From: Cordylochernes scorpioides
Lineage: Eukaryota > Arthropoda > Arachnida > Pseudoscorpiones > Chernetidae
Length of the DNA: 64,000 nt
NCBI GenBank assembly: GCA_030710605.1
Contig: CP092879.1
Location: 20,933,706-20,997,705, forward strand
Reading direction: 5' to 3'
This document shows positions 10,334-21,614 of the stretch, one piece after another (positions within the stretch are counted from its first letter, which is position 1; every line of letters begins with the position of its first letter). The position numbers and the translations under genes are program-made. A model generated the notes under the pieces. That model made no database searches, had not been told where the DNA came from, and saw nothing but the letters and a program-made list of their open reading frames with translations.

Positions 10334-11335
10334 CAGGATCACGTCAGCTCCATGTCAGTAGTAATATGATTTGTAAGCTGTGACACAGCTCCTATAGAAA
10401 AGGGCAATGTTTCAAATAATAATTATTTTACGTAAATATTGTGGCGAAGAAATTATTTATATTTTATTATTTAATTTAATTATCCAATGAAAATATTCAA
10501 CAGATTATATAAATATATATTACTCTGTATTTGTAAATCATCATAAAAATGTTCCTTTGCTTGCTTGTTCAAGATTCTCTCGCTGTAGATAATTTTGTTG
10601 GTAATGGACGACTAGTCGTACTGACGCAATCAATAAATACTTTGACATCTTAAGATATTCCAAGACTGATTTCTACGCTACAATATTGACAATATAATAT
10701 AGTCATTATATATTTAACCTTATATAGCCTTATATAGGAACATTGTAATATAAAGTAGTTTCAAACTCAATCTCTCTCTCTTTATAAGCTTTCCTCTTTA
10801 TTTTCGGGTATTTTATAAATTATAATTCAGTTTCACCCCAAATAAATTGCCTTCTCATTATGACGTTTACCTTTCCCAATTTTTACGCTACAATATAAAT
10901 TCAAAAAGAGAAATAATGTATCAGATCACAGGTGACTAAATTAGAAAAAGGAATTACTTGATGGTTTAACTAAACATTGATGATGGTTTGCGTCTTGTAT
11001 AAGAATAAATATAAACTAAGCCTTGATTTATATTTATTCCAGAATATTCGTCTATATATATGATAAATAAAAATTCTATTTTAATTCAAAATTATAACTT
11101 TAATCCAATATATGCCTTTTTATTTAAATATGTAAATAGGTATTTAATATTTTATTTTATTTTCTTCTTTACGCCTCAAATCAGATTTTTTCATCGTCAT
11201 TTATGTTATCATATCAATTAAAGTAATATTGATCCAAAATGTTTTTTTTATTATTATACAATGACTGCAATAGCATAAAATATATAAACCCATTTCTTAA
11301 TGAATCAATAAAAGTCAAACAATCGTAAATATTAA
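10334..11335. other. AT-rich non-coding stretch
   Basis: No gene seen. 11,085-11,200 resembles, at low similarity, the LTR family found as a solo copy near 21.8-22.2 kb (shared GTAAATA...TATTTTATTTT...ACGCC order). Confidence 0.4.
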
Positions 11336-11445
11336 GGCTGCCTGGCCGGTATTCATATTTCTTGAAAATGAAGATACTTCGGTCAGTAAATCTTTTTATT
11401 ACCTCGACGTTTCGACAAAAATATTTTGTCCTCGTCAGGAGCAAA
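11336..11445 (-). repeat. repeat end with TGGCCGG box and hammerhead-like motif
   Basis: Shares GCCTGGCCGG...CTTGAAAATGAAGA...CTCGACGTTTCGAC with 53,413-53,540. The hammerhead-like part (11401-11442, minus) reads CTC, CTGACGA, a long stem GACAAAA/TTTTGTC, GAAACGTC and GAG. The core matches CUGANGA...GAAA exactly and the outer stem CTC/GAG closes it. Confidence 0.5.
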
Positions 11446-12300
11446 CAAAAATTAAACATTCAGCAAGAAAAAAAGAAAAGTCAAAAAAGTTCCCATTTTG
11501 TACTGTTGCTCCCTTACAGCTAAGTTAATTTTATTGGATGGGTAATGTTTTCTTTTTTTTTTCACTCTTTACCATCTTTCCAGCAAAATGTCCATCAATA
11601 TTTTATTTATACAATTAACTATTTTTTATTGACATGAGAAATTCATCTTTGGCATATTCAGAAGACTTTAGGGTCTCTTGTAGTCATACTGAAACATCCT
11701 TGATTTTTATATACAATATTACGTTGTTAAAGCCAACAAGATTTTTCCGCCGTTGGACCAAAGGTTAGAAATTGGAATATGATATTTGTATACAGCAATA
11801 TTCTTGTACCTGGTCATCTTGATACTAGATAGCTCTCTAACGATTGGATAAATATTATGGAACAAGCCTCAATTACAAGCCAATCAACAGAGACTCATCA
11901 TAGAATCCATAATATCAATACGCACAATAGTATTAACAGAAGAATAAATATTCCGGAAATTTATAATATACTATTTCCGGAGCTCACCCCAAATTATTCA
12001 AATAGAGAAATCCCTTCTGAATAGCAGAAGTGAGGACCAGATGCACATTTTTAAATGACAACTACAGTTTAATATGTATTCCTTGCTTCCTTAGTTATAT
12101 ATATTCCCTAGAAGTCTATATTTATTTATTTGTTCTTTTATTATATATATATTTTAAAATATTTTGTCTCCATTTGTATAGTAGTTAAATATAAAAAAAT
12201 ATTATTTATATCTCACAACAGCATTTTTATAAAATTATTTAAAATAGTATTTTATTATATTTTAATTCGTGTTCTATTAGTGAATCATTATACCATGTTT
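11446..12300. other. AT-rich non-coding stretch
   Basis: Nothing recognisable. Small ORFs here have low-complexity composition. Confidence 0.4.
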
Positions 12301-12338
12301 TCTCCTGTAGAAGGGCGTTCGTACCCGAAAGCTCGAGA
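12301..12338 (+). ncRNA. hammerhead-like hairpin motif, CTGTAGA variant
   Basis: TCTC (12301-12304) pairs with GAGA (12335-12338). Between them are CTGTAGA, GGG...CCC and GAAAGCTC, followed by AATAAAA. Compared with 4691 the loop and flanks differ while the paired bases are kept. Confidence 0.4.
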
Positions 12339-13459
12339 ATAAAAGGTTTTTTGAAAAGATACCTTTCTCTGGAGGCCTTAATTTTTACTCAATATTGAAA
12401 CAAGGGATTATTTCATTGTATTGAGAAGCCTAAATCATGTTTAGTTTATTTTTGTTCCATTTGATGTCACTCTGCCATCTAAAATGTGAGCAGTCAGGAT
12501 ATGGCTCTTTTATTTTCTATCACAACAGCTGCTCTTTTTATATTTTATATTAAATCATGGATGGATAGAGTATGTTAGGAAATCGAAGCCGCCACTGTAC
12601 TGATGAGGTTCAGATATCGAAACCAGATTGCGTTTTCTCAGAATTTTCCAACACAGATGTTGTGCCCATTTCATATCACCACTAGTCAAGTTTTTTTACT
12701 GGGAATGATATAAAAAAAAGCATTGTTTGAATACATTATTGAAAAGAGAGGTTCATTTTTTTAGTACCTGAATATCATCTTCCCGAACTTTAGGTTATAT
12801 GCATATATATTTCTCATATCAAATATATTATGAAATTTTGAAAAGAAGATTTACAAATATCCACAGAAAGGTTTGTGGTTTTCCAAATATATTGATATAT
12901 TTAATTTATCACTGTGCAATTAATTGATAAAGAGGTCGCAATCTCTCGAAATATTTTGAGAAAAAATTGTTTGTTTTTTTTTTCTTTTACAGATCCAGGT
13001 ACGTCCTTTTATATGAACCTATTGATATATTTCGAGTCAAAATATTGATATATATTATTTTTTAAAGAATATTCAACAAATTCAATATTTGAATATAGAA
13101 GGAGTTACAGAAATATAAATTCTACACATGAAAAGAAAGGGAAAGCCACATACTAAAGAAATATACATATGGATATATATTTTTTATATTCTAATAATAT
13201 TTTTATAATAATTTTGCATATCAAAAAAATATATATTTCTTTAATAATTTTTGTTAAGGCTAACAATGTAATCATTTTCTTTTTCAATGGAATCGTTCAT
13301 GTGAATTAATGTGAATATGTGAGAAAGAGAGGAAAAGCTATTATTAAAAATACATCTTGTGAAAGCTTTTTTTTCTATTGGAAATAATCGTACAAACAAT
13401 TATTTTCTTTTAAATAAACCGCAGGCTAAAATATAATTTACATATTTCTTAAATATTTA
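12339..13459. other. AT-rich non-coding stretch with worn repeats
   Basis: 12,440-12,540 is a diverged fragment of the ~330-bp repeat also at 52.7-53.0 and 59.1-59.5 kb (TTTGTTCCATTTGATGTCAC..., GTCAGGATATGGCTC). At about 12,600 a CTGATGAGGTTCAGATATCG string followed by AAAC looks like another hammerhead-type core, but the four bases after GAAA (CCAG) do not fit. Confidence 0.4.
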
Positions 13460-13620
13460 TTCATTATTTATTATCATTAAATCAGACGCGATATCCCCAC
13501 AAGAGATGCTTACGTCAAGCAACAACACTAAAATTAAAGAACTATTTTACATAAACAATTGAAACCCAAACAAAACAGCACACTAACCAATGAAATAAAT
13601 AAAAATATATTCAAAAATGG
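13460..13620 (-). repeat. 3'-UTR fragment of the R1-clade family
   Basis: The order GACGCGATATCCC...GCTTACGTC...AACTATTTTACATAA...CAAACAAAACA follows the 3' UTR of the element at 4813-9462, indicating a short 5'-truncated relative. Target duplications not resolved. Confidence 0.55.
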
Positions 13621-14284
13621 AAATAAATGAGAATGAATGGTCATAATAAATACTTTATATTTTAATCACATGTGAAACAGCTTGAACCTATAAATCCTTG
13701 AATAAATTAATACAAACATTTCTCATACTATTTTTTATGTTTTCGTCATGAAAAAATATAATGAATTTGAGTTTTTACGAGTTAAAATGTCTAACATTTT
13801 TAGAGAAATGAACAATATATTCAGAGAAATTGAACGATTCGCAATAAACCCTGCCAGAGATGTATGGCTAGCCTCTTTTTTTTCGATTTAAGGGCCTAGT
13901 TAGTTTATTTGGGAAAATAATTAGTTTCCCATTTGAAATATTTTTGAAATCTATGTTATTTCAGATTATTAAATCGCGCTATCTCTGGTTTCTCATATAT
14001 ATAAAATAAAAGGATTTAAATATTTCATATTTCATATTTATAAATAATGTGTTTTGGAAAGAGGCACTAATTCTGTTCCAATATGGTGACTCCAAAATAA
14101 TTAATTTGTCTTGGATTTTATCTTCCTTGAGAAGGCACTACTTTTCATTGTGGCCCTTCGAATTGACAGGCAATAAATATATATAGATAATGTAATTTTA
14201 ATCTGCATCAGTATTATAAGTATTTCTATAGAAGATGTATTTATGATATTCTCTAATCAGAATCCTATCCTATAGCGTACTTAC
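13621..14284. other. AT-rich non-coding stretch
   Basis: No coding or repeat signal that can be supported. Confidence 0.4.
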
Positions 14285-14377
14285 AGCTTCTCCAGTTTGG
14301 AATAGACCGATAGATCCGCTGCAGTCAGAGAGGAGAGCCGGGGTTGTTTCTCCACCACACTGCACACAGCGTTACAA
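14285..14377 (-). CDS. candidate internal coding exon, unknown protein
   Basis: On the minus strand a strong donor (exon end AAGCT, then GTAAGTACGC) follows an open, GC-richer frame reading CNAVCSVVEKQPRLSSLTAA then DLSVYSKLEKL. Two acceptors are possible: AACCAG before 14377 (93-nt exon), or the better pyrimidine-rich CTCTCCTCTCTGACTGCAG before 14318 (34-nt exon). In either case the exon ends two bases into a codon. Composition and splice signals differ clearly from the surroundings. No family recognised; it may be one exon of a long-intron gene. Confidence 0.4.
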
Positions 14378-14430
14378 CTGGTTATACATATAGAATTGTG
14401 CTCTACATCATATCTGATTATATTCTCACA

Positions 14431-14955
14431 TTAAGTTAGACTATCCGCTATTGGTCTCACATTACCCTGTATAGAGTAGTACTTTCTGAGTTCTAAAATT
14501 AGAACTGGTGCTTCTTCATACTTGCTTGTGAAATCACACTATGTTAGACTACCGTTATTGGTCTCATATAGAAGACCTGGCAGAGTTATAAAACTGGAAT
14601 GGAAGGAATAAAACTTGTTTGTAAACTCACACTAGGTTATATTACCACTATTGGTCTCATATTATACTGCATAAGAGATATTTCAGAGTTATAAAACTGG
14701 AATGGTGGTCCACCAAACTTGTTTGTAATCTCAAAACATGTTTGACTACCGTTAGAGGTCTCATATTGCCCTGTATAGGAGATATGGTAGAGTTTTAAAG
14801 CTGGAATTATTGGTCCATCATACTTGTTTGTAAACTCACACTAGGTTAGACTACCGATATTGGTCTCATACAAGTATTGGGCAATACAACATACTTGTAT
14901 TACCCCTGTAAAAGAGATCTGGCAGAGTTATAAAAATGGAATTGGTGCATATTGT
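14431..14955. repeat. about five diverged ~105-bp tandem repeats
   Basis: Units begin near 14431, 14540, 14632, 14737 and 14841. Each has the order GTTAGACTACCG..ATTGGTCTCATA, CTGTATA..GAGAT, CAGAGTTATAAAACTGGAAT and CTTGTTTGTAAACTCACAC. Diverged about 15-25% from one another, so an old minisatellite beside the candidate exon at 14285-14377. Confidence 0.75.
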
Positions 14956-16814
14956 AACAGATTATGTAATATTAAAAATATTTATATAAGTTGCGCGCGC
15001 ACAATAGATTTTGAAGCCAAGATGATATATTTTTTAATTATAATATATATATTATTATATTATTAGCAAATTGAAGACGGCGGATAAAAACTAAATGGTT
15101 TCGCGTTAATCAAATCAAGTTTATTTGAAATTACATATTATAGTTTAGACTATTTTAGTTGTTAAATATTTATAGTATTCAATAAACAATATATATAAGG
15201 AGAGAGAGAGAAATGTAAAAACAAAGATGGGAATACACTGGGTAACTACTGTTGACACATGACCCTCCGTGTCCATATTGACGCCTCTTTTGTATTCTCA
15301 GATCAAATATTTCGTGAAAATATTATTGTAGCTTAATACCGTTGCCTTTACATATGGCTTCCCAATGCAGTGGGGAAATCAGAAACTGGTATCTTGCTAC
15401 TTTAATACATTATAATAATTGACTTGAGTAGGTAATCGTCGTTTTCAAAGTTTGCATCATTGAAGAAATCATTCAGGACTTTTTCAGCTGATATTGAATG
15501 ATACGCGCGTATTATAACTTTACCCATTTTCAGGTTAGCGCGTTCCTTATTCACCTCAGTATTTTCTTTATGAAATATATATTATTGAGTTTCAAATTTT
15601 CATTCGAACTATATATGTTGTAATTTGTAAAATTCTCGAAATTTTAAATCAATATCATGCATTAATATCAAAGCTTTGTATCTGAGTTTCAGTTTGATAT
15701 TTGAAGATTCCTGAATATGTCCATTCTAGAGAATAGGGAGGCACAATTTCTTCTCTCCAAAACTCTTGAATATTGTGAATCCATTTTTATATAAGCTATA
15801 CATTTCGCTATTTTCTCTATGTGCCAAAATAACATATGTTGTTGATAATGAATGACAATATAATTCAATGTTTTAATTTGGCCTAAAAATATCGAGTATG
15901 GTAAAACGTAACGTCCTTTTCTCTTCTCTTATGCTCTTCTCTTGTTTCAAACACTACATTTTTGACAGATAGAGAGAGAAAGAGAAATGTGGCAATATAT
16001 AAGAATTATATACAATATAAAATAATTTTATAAGAATAAAACTTATTTTATAAGTAATATATATTTGTTTTCTTACTTGAGAGTTTCATTAAACATAGGA
16101 AATATTTAACAGTCACAGAAGAATTGTCACTAAAATGTTTGAATAGACAGTATGGCCATGCTAACATTTTCCTTCAAGTTTATCTATCTCGGTCTAAGGG
16201 AGAAGACGCCAATTTCCAGTTTATTTAAGACTTCTCTCCTCTCTCCAATATCACACACAAAGTTATGACCAGATCAACTTTCACTAGCTCATTTCACCGT
16301 CCAATTTCTAGCACTTTCCCCAATATATTTCCTTCAAATTGGACAGCGCCTTTCCTACGAAAATATAAAATGGATAATTTTAAAAATATAACCTCTCTCT
16401 CTTCAAAAAAAAAAAACAATTATTTTCTATCTTTATATAATCAATATAGTTTCATTCCAAAATAAATACGTGGATTACATTGAATATTAATAAGTATGTA
16501 GATTTTTATATTGGTATTTTATATGCAGTAAATTTACAACAAGTTTTTTTAAATATTTGTGAACCCTTTTAAATGATCGCCCAACCATCTTTAAAATATC
16601 TAATCTAAGAATTAGACAATTTAAAACATCTTCAAAGCTTGGATGAATAAAGAAAACATGTCTATTTCCATAAAATGCATTAGTTTTGTAATAAAGGGTT
16701 AAACTCCGTGTGTATAGGATAGCAAATATATTTTCCAATGTTATATGAATGCTTAGCGTGATGCATTAACCCGTCATATGCGATATAAATTTTAAACTAT
16801 TTATGACGCGTTTG
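14956..16814. other. AT-rich non-coding stretch
   Basis: No gene supported. 16,190-16,330 is pyrimidine-rich (CTTCTCTCCTCTCTCC) and could hold a splice acceptor, but no convincing exon follows. Confidence 0.4.
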
Positions 16815-16905
16815 ATGTACCCTCTCCAGAAGAGTTCACCACTGATGAGCCAGGCACTCCAAATTATTTATCTTTGCAGTAAGGGCAGTAGATAATTGTT
16901 TTATA
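16815..16905 (+). repeat. dispersed repeat with CACTGATGAGCCAGG box
   Basis: Order: AGAAGAGTTCACCACTGATG, AGCCAGGC, then GCAGTAAGGGCAGTAGATAA. The same order, partly decayed, is at 37041-37118 (minus), 48425-48490 (minus), 56882-56975 (minus) and about 61845-61910 (plus). Some copies are preceded by an AGCGAAACCGCT hairpin. The family is not identified. Confidence 0.6.
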
Positions 16906-16934
16906 TCAAAAGGAATCATATATTTATATATATA

Positions 16935-17147
16935 TGTCGTATTGTAATTTTTCGAAAGTTCAATGTGTGGAAATGACAATTATGCAGTCGTTTGTGGCTC
17001 TCTCCACCTCAATAATCATCGTCTTTATTTTTTTTTCAAATCTTTTTAAACAAAACAAAAATTTACATACACCATTTAATTAAATCTTTAGTAAAAAAAA
17101 AAAATAAAATAAAATAAAATTTACATTCTATCATTCAAAATGTATCA
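16935..17147 (-). repeat. 3' LTR of the Gypsy element
   Basis: 213 bp, direct repeat of 21617-21829. Inside are a CTCTCTCCACCTC block and an A-rich tract. Confidence 0.93.
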
Positions 17148-17548
17148 CTACCCCCCACAAAAAAAGAAAAATTTGTATTAAATTTTCTTCCTCAACGGAG
17201 GTTGGGAGGGGATGGAAGGTAAAGGATGAGATACATTTCGAAGGGGAAAAAGAGAGAAGAAAAAGAAAAAAGAAAAAAAATGCAAAAATTATATTACACA
17301 AGTAATTATATTGTTAGAGGCAAAAAAGGCGACCAAGGCCTGTTAGGTGGGGAATTCACAGGAAAAGGTGGCCTTACAAAACCTAACTAACATAATGCAG
17401 ACAACTGGGGAAAAATTTCTAAATATCAAGCACTACATGTTTACATACCCTCATACACATAGGTATAATCCCATTCAATAGCAACTTTTATTGCTGAATG
17501 GAAGTATGCAAAATTTAGGGTTTGTAGTGGAAAAACTTGCCTGTTAAG

Positions 17549-20500
17549 CTAAATGCCCAAGCATTGTTCCAGGTCCTCTTCTTGAAATGGAAAAATTGTG
17601 TGTAAGTTTTCCTCGGTATCTTCAAATACTGGTTCCCAGAGTCTTATTTTAGAAATATTAACTATTGTTGTACGTTTATTTTCGGGTTGACATGGCTTAT
17701 CTATTTCTATTGTTTGGGAGGAAGGTATGGCAATTATCGTATAAGGTTCTGGGTAAAAAGCTGGCATAAGTTTACCTTGGCCTGATTGGTAAGGGATCTT
17801 ATACAGTACCTTATCTCCTATTTTTAAATTGGGTGTTTTATGGGATTCATTATATCTTTTGACTAATTTAAGATGTAGTTTTTTTGTATTATCATTGGCG
17901 GTTTTCCTAGCTTCTTCTATGGGGGGATAGGCTATTGTTAGGTCACTGGTATAAAATGGATTAATGCCGAAAAGTAAATAAACGGGAGGAATTGTAGTTA
18001 TTGAATGGGGAGTATTCCTATATTCTTCTAATGCTTTTTGTAATAGCTTGTGCCATGGAATTCTGGGATTTTGTTGATGGTGGAGTCTTAACTTCGAAAT
18101 GATAGTGGCATTAGCCCTTTCTACCAGCCCGTTACATTGTGGATGAGAAGGGGATGTCATAACGTGTTTTACGCCTTTTTCCTGTATGAACTTATTGAAT
18201 CTTTTGGAGACAAATGAGGGATGTCTGTCGGTAACAATAATCTTTGGCTTACCTATACTTAATAACTGATTTATAATATTTATATACGTTGCTATCGAGG
18301 TACTCTTAGAAGGAAAAGCCCAAATGTATCTAGAGTGATGATCAACCACTACATGAAGGCAATTTTTTGTACTATTATATTCTCCTAGGCCTAAAATACT
18401 ATCAAGAGCAACTACATCAAATGGTTTCTCAGCTAGCGGTAAAGTACCCATGAGTCCATATGAGGGTGTAGTCGGCTTCTTTACAGATTGACAGGTCCTG
18501 CATTTCAAAATATAATTTTTTATTTTACCTATCATACCTTTAAAATAATATTGTGTTGATATTACCCTAGCCATTGCACTAATACCTGGGTGTCCTAAAC
18601 TTTCATGAGCCTTAATTATCAATTCTTGTTGTAAGGATGGTGGTACTACTATTCTATCTTTATTTTTTAATCGAATATAAGTGATATTGTCTTTATTGAA
18701 ATATAATTTAGATGAAGGTTTAGCTAAGGATTCTTGTCCTTCTTTTAAATCTTGTATGGATAGGAAGCAAGAATATGGTAAGCGGGACAACATGTCAGCT
18801 TCATAATTTTCACATCCTTTATTATATTTGAATTCCAAATCATATTCTGATAATCTTAATGACCATCGAAATAGTCTACCATTTGTATGTTTGAAATTAT
18901 TTAACCAAATTAGTGCTTGATGATCAGTGTGAACTATTACCCGCTGACCTGAAAGGTAGGGATGGTATCTCTTGCACGTTTCTATTATTGCTAATAATTC
19001 CAGCTCTGTAATGGTATATTTGGATTCTGCCCCCCTTAAGGCCCTACTATAAAACGCTATGGGTCTCATTGTGCCATCAGGATACTCCTGTTTGAGCACG
19101 CCTCCTAAACCTGCAGTACTAGCATCACAAAAGATATGTGTAGTTAATAACGGATTATAAATTTGGAGGATTGGTTTCGAAACTAATGCTTCTTTAAGAG
19201 CCTCAAAACTTTTTTGGCATTCGTCAGTCCATGTAAATTTTATATCTTTTTTCAAAAGATTATTTAAGGGAGCTCTTAATTTATTAAAATGATTTATAAA
19301 CTTAGCATAATGTGTAACGCTTCCTAAAAATGATCTTAAGCACCTAACATTACGAGGAGGTGGCAATGATTTAATTATATCAACATTAATGCCCGAGGGA
19401 GACATTTGGTCTCCAAAAATTTCATAACCTAAATAATTTATCTTTTTCATAAAAAATAAACACTTTTCCTTCCTAAGTTGGATACCCTCTTTTTGTAGAA
19501 TTTCAAATATTTCCTTAAGATGTTCCAAATGGGATTGCGTATCGTTTGAAAAAACCAATATATCATCAAAATAAGAAATTACATTTTTAAGGTCATATTT
19601 TTGTAATATTGAACTAAGTATCCTATTAAAGATGGCGGGAGCTGTACGTAGACCAAATGGTAGTCTACACCATTGATAGGAACCTTCTGTGGTGGTAAAA
19701 CATGTCATGTATTGATCCTTTTCATGCAAGGAAACAGTCCAGTATGCACTTAAAATGTCAAGACATGAGAATACTCTCGACCCTTGAACCTTCTGGATGA
19801 TATCTTCAATTAACGGAATTGGAAAACTGTCACCCATTAATTTTGAATTTAATTTTCTAAAGTCAATACATAGTCTAGTCTTATCACTTTCTCCTTTTTT
19901 ACGGGCTAGGGTTACTGGTGAACTGTATGGTGATGAAGCAGGCTTAATTATGCCATATTTCAACAACTGACTAATTTGTTCTTTAATTGTTCCGTTATCC
20001 TTTAGATTATGTCTATAAGGTCTGAGACAAACAGGAGTCTTATCTCTGAGTGTTAGTCTCGGGGGATCTACCTTTAAAGGTCTAACATTATACTTATTTT
20101 CACCAAAAATATCATCATAGTCATTCATCAAAACATGGAAATTATTTCCCAGTCTGACGTCATTATGTATATAACTATCTTTTGAGTTTGGTAAAGGCAA
20201 AGGTCGGAAGTTTGGTTGATAAATAGGTCTCGATTTAAAACAAGAAGGAAAATATATGTTAGATTGATTTATAGTTTTACCTATGGCATGTACATTTTTT
20301 ATACGATTACATTTCCCTGATAGTTTTAAACAATAATTATGTTTGTTGCAATATTTAGACCTAACAAGACTTAAATAATTTTTAGAATTATCATATTGTA
20401 AGGCATCAAGTTCTTCTTTAGAAAAAGTATAATCAAAATTAGATAAAACACCATCATTTTGCATAATAACATTTTTATCAAAATCAATCTTCAGTTTAAA

Positions 20501-20782
20501 ATATTTTAGGTACTTTGTGGACATTATCAAAAAGTTCAAATTTAGATTATCAATAATATAAAACAAAATATTTTTAGTTATAATTCCAATTTTTATATTC
20601 AAACAAATCTGGCCTTTTATGTTAACATTATTTGATACAGTACTTATTTTATCGTAACTAGAAATATTTATGTTATTTGAAATATTTTTGGCCAAAAAAT
20701 GAGTTGGTAAGATATTAATCTCGCTACCTGAATCAAACAGAATCATAAACATACCCAGGAACCATGAGTCTGCTGTCCCCAC
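17549..20782 (-). CDS. Gypsy pol: protease-RT-RNase H-integrase
   Basis: A single open frame of 1,077 codons. Protease FDSGSE near residue 16. Reverse transcriptase from about 250, with LDILSAYW (Asp 343) and YFDD at 404-407. RNase H with FCDAS (Asp 552), ELELLAI and HTDHQA. Integrase zinc finger H-x4-H...CRTC near 726-764; catalytic core Asp 794, Asp 852 and Glu 888 (D,D35E spacing); and a C-terminal KIGDKVLYK region. No stop or frameshift interrupts it, so it may encode functional enzyme. There is no ATG at its start; the frame runs back to the gag stop (TGA at 20807-20809), so it is expected to be made as a Gag-Pol fusion by stop readthrough, or the TGA is a recent mutation. Confidence 0.93.
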   Translation of the reverse strand: MGTADSWFLGMFMILFDSGSEINILPTHFLAKNISNNINISSYDKISTVSNNVNIKGQICLNIKIGIITKNILFYIIDNLNLNFLIMSTKYLKYFKLKIDFDKNVIMQNDGVLSNFDYTFSKEELDALQYDNSKNYLSLVRSKYCNKHNYCLKLSGKCNRIKNVHAIGKTINQSNIYFPSCFKSRPIYQPNFRPLPLPNSKDSYIHNDVRLGNNFHVLMNDYDDIFGENKYNVRPLKVDPPRLTLRDKTPVCLRPYRHNLKDNGTIKEQISQLLKYGIIKPASSPYSSPVTLARKKGESDKTRLCIDFRKLNSKLMGDSFPIPLIEDIIQKVQGSRVFSCLDILSAYWTVSLHEKDQYMTCFTTTEGSYQWCRLPFGLRTAPAIFNRILSSILQKYDLKNVISYFDDILVFSNDTQSHLEHLKEIFEILQKEGIQLRKEKCLFFMKKINYLGYEIFGDQMSPSGINVDIIKSLPPPRNVRCLRSFLGSVTHYAKFINHFNKLRAPLNNLLKKDIKFTWTDECQKSFEALKEALVSKPILQIYNPLLTTHIFCDASTAGLGGVLKQEYPDGTMRPIAFYSRALRGAESKYTITELELLAIIETCKRYHPYLSGQRVIVHTDHQALIWLNNFKHTNGRLFRWSLRLSEYDLEFKYNKGCENYEADMLSRLPYSCFLSIQDLKEGQESLAKPSSKLYFNKDNITYIRLKNKDRIVVPPSLQQELIIKAHESLGHPGISAMARVISTQYYFKGMIGKIKNYILKCRTCQSVKKPTTPSYGLMGTLPLAEKPFDVVALDSILGLGEYNSTKNCLHVVVDHHSRYIWAFPSKSTSIATYINIINQLLSIGKPKIIVTDRHPSFVSKRFNKFIQEKGVKHVMTSPSHPQCNGLVERANATIISKLRLHHQQNPRIPWHKLLQKALEEYRNTPHSITTIPPVYLLFGINPFYTSDLTIAYPPIEEARKTANDNTKKLHLKLVKRYNESHKTPNLKIGDKVLYKIPYQSGQGKLMPAFYPEPYTIIAIPSSQTIEIDKPCQPENKRTTIVNISKIRLWEPVFEDTEENLHTIFPFQEEDLEQCLGI

Positions 20783-20806
20783 ATCCGCTCTGATCCCCGG
20801 GCACCG

Positions 20807-21562
20807 TCAATATCCCACTTGGTCTTGATTACCGGGGTTCGACGCACTTTGTAGGCCGATGGATGAAGTCCCAGGATGGCCAGGTTCGTGGAGTTGGCCG
20901 GCGTTGACATCTCCATGCTGCTGCGTGATAGATCGCCACCGCGAGGCCATGTTGGGGCGATTTCCTCCAGCAAAGTTGTTCCTCCGTCCGTTATTCCATC
21001 TTCCGTCTCTTTGTTGAGTGGTGTGCTCCAGAGATTCGGCAATACGAAGCCAGTCCTCTAAGGACTGTGGTGAGGAAACAATCAGAAACTTCTCGAGTGG
21101 GCCGGCACCAGATGTAAGAGATTCCAAGACCAAATCCTTTGGCATGTGCAGCTGTGTGCCAATTTTTACCTTTTCAAAATAATAACCACGAACTGATTGC
21201 GTCTCTTGCTTAGTCAGTTGCCAGAACTTTTTATGTAGCCCACGTTCAAACTCTGGGAAGAAGGTCATCATCCTAGAATGTAAATCTTCCAAGGTGTCAA
21301 TTTCGTCACAAATGGTGGCATAAATCTCAAGAGCATTGCCCTTAAAAAGAGTGGGTATCATGAAAAGAGCATCTTCTTGTTTGATATTCCGGAGCTTGAT
21401 CTGTTGGTTGAAAACCTTCAGCCATTGCGAGTATTTAAGCCCTTCTTCAGGGTTAAAGCTTGGTATCATATCTTTGGGATAATATTCCATATTCGAATTT
21501 TCTTTAAGATCAGTCTTATTAATAGATGAAGTAATTTTTGGGCTTGCCTTCCTCTTTCCCAT
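20807..21562 (-). CDS. Gypsy gag
   Basis: ATG at 21560-21562; 251 codons. The central part (YSQWLKVFNQQIKLRNI..., IPTLFKGNALEIYATICDEI, FPEFERGLHKKFWQL) fits the retrotransposon Gag capsid family. The C-terminus is Gly/Asn/Arg-rich (RWNNGRRNNFAGGNRPN) and has no CCHC zinc knuckle, so nucleic-acid binding may rest on this basic tail. It ends ...DQVGY then TGA, followed by CGG, in the same frame as pol. Confidence 0.9.
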   Translation of the reverse strand: MGKRKASPKITSSINKTDLKENSNMEYYPKDMIPSFNPEEGLKYSQWLKVFNQQIKLRNIKQEDALFMIPTLFKGNALEIYATICDEIDTLEDLHSRMMTFFPEFERGLHKKFWQLTKQETQSVRGYYFEKVKIGTQLHMPKDLVLESLTSGAGPLEKFLIVSSPQSLEDWLRIAESLEHTTQQRDGRWNNGRRNNFAGGNRPNMASRWRSITQQHGDVNAGQLHEPGHPGTSSIGLQSASNPGNQDQVGY

Positions 21563-21594
21563 GCCCTGAGATTAAATAAAATTTCCGCGAAAAA

Positions 21595-21614
21595 GTTCGA
21601 ATCCTGTCGACTAC
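21595..21614 (-). promoter_or_regulatory. probable primer-binding region, tRNA-Ser-like
   Basis: On the plus strand these 20 bases (GTTCGAATCCTG then TCGACTAC) read like the T-arm and acceptor of a tRNA; from memory they fit a serine tRNA. The match stops two bases short of the LTR (starts 21617) and lacks the last GCCA of a mature tRNA, so the primer would pair slightly internal to its 3' end. Confidence 0.5.

Noticed and set aside
12590..12640. Hammerhead with CTGATGAGGTTCAGATATCG core
   Set aside because: Core and stem II fit, but the bases after GAAA (CCAG) do not form stem III with a valid cleavage site, and no outer stem was found.
17148..17548. env gene between Gypsy pol and the 3' LTR
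   Set aside because: Only about 400 bp, A-rich and without an ORF; no envelope encoded.
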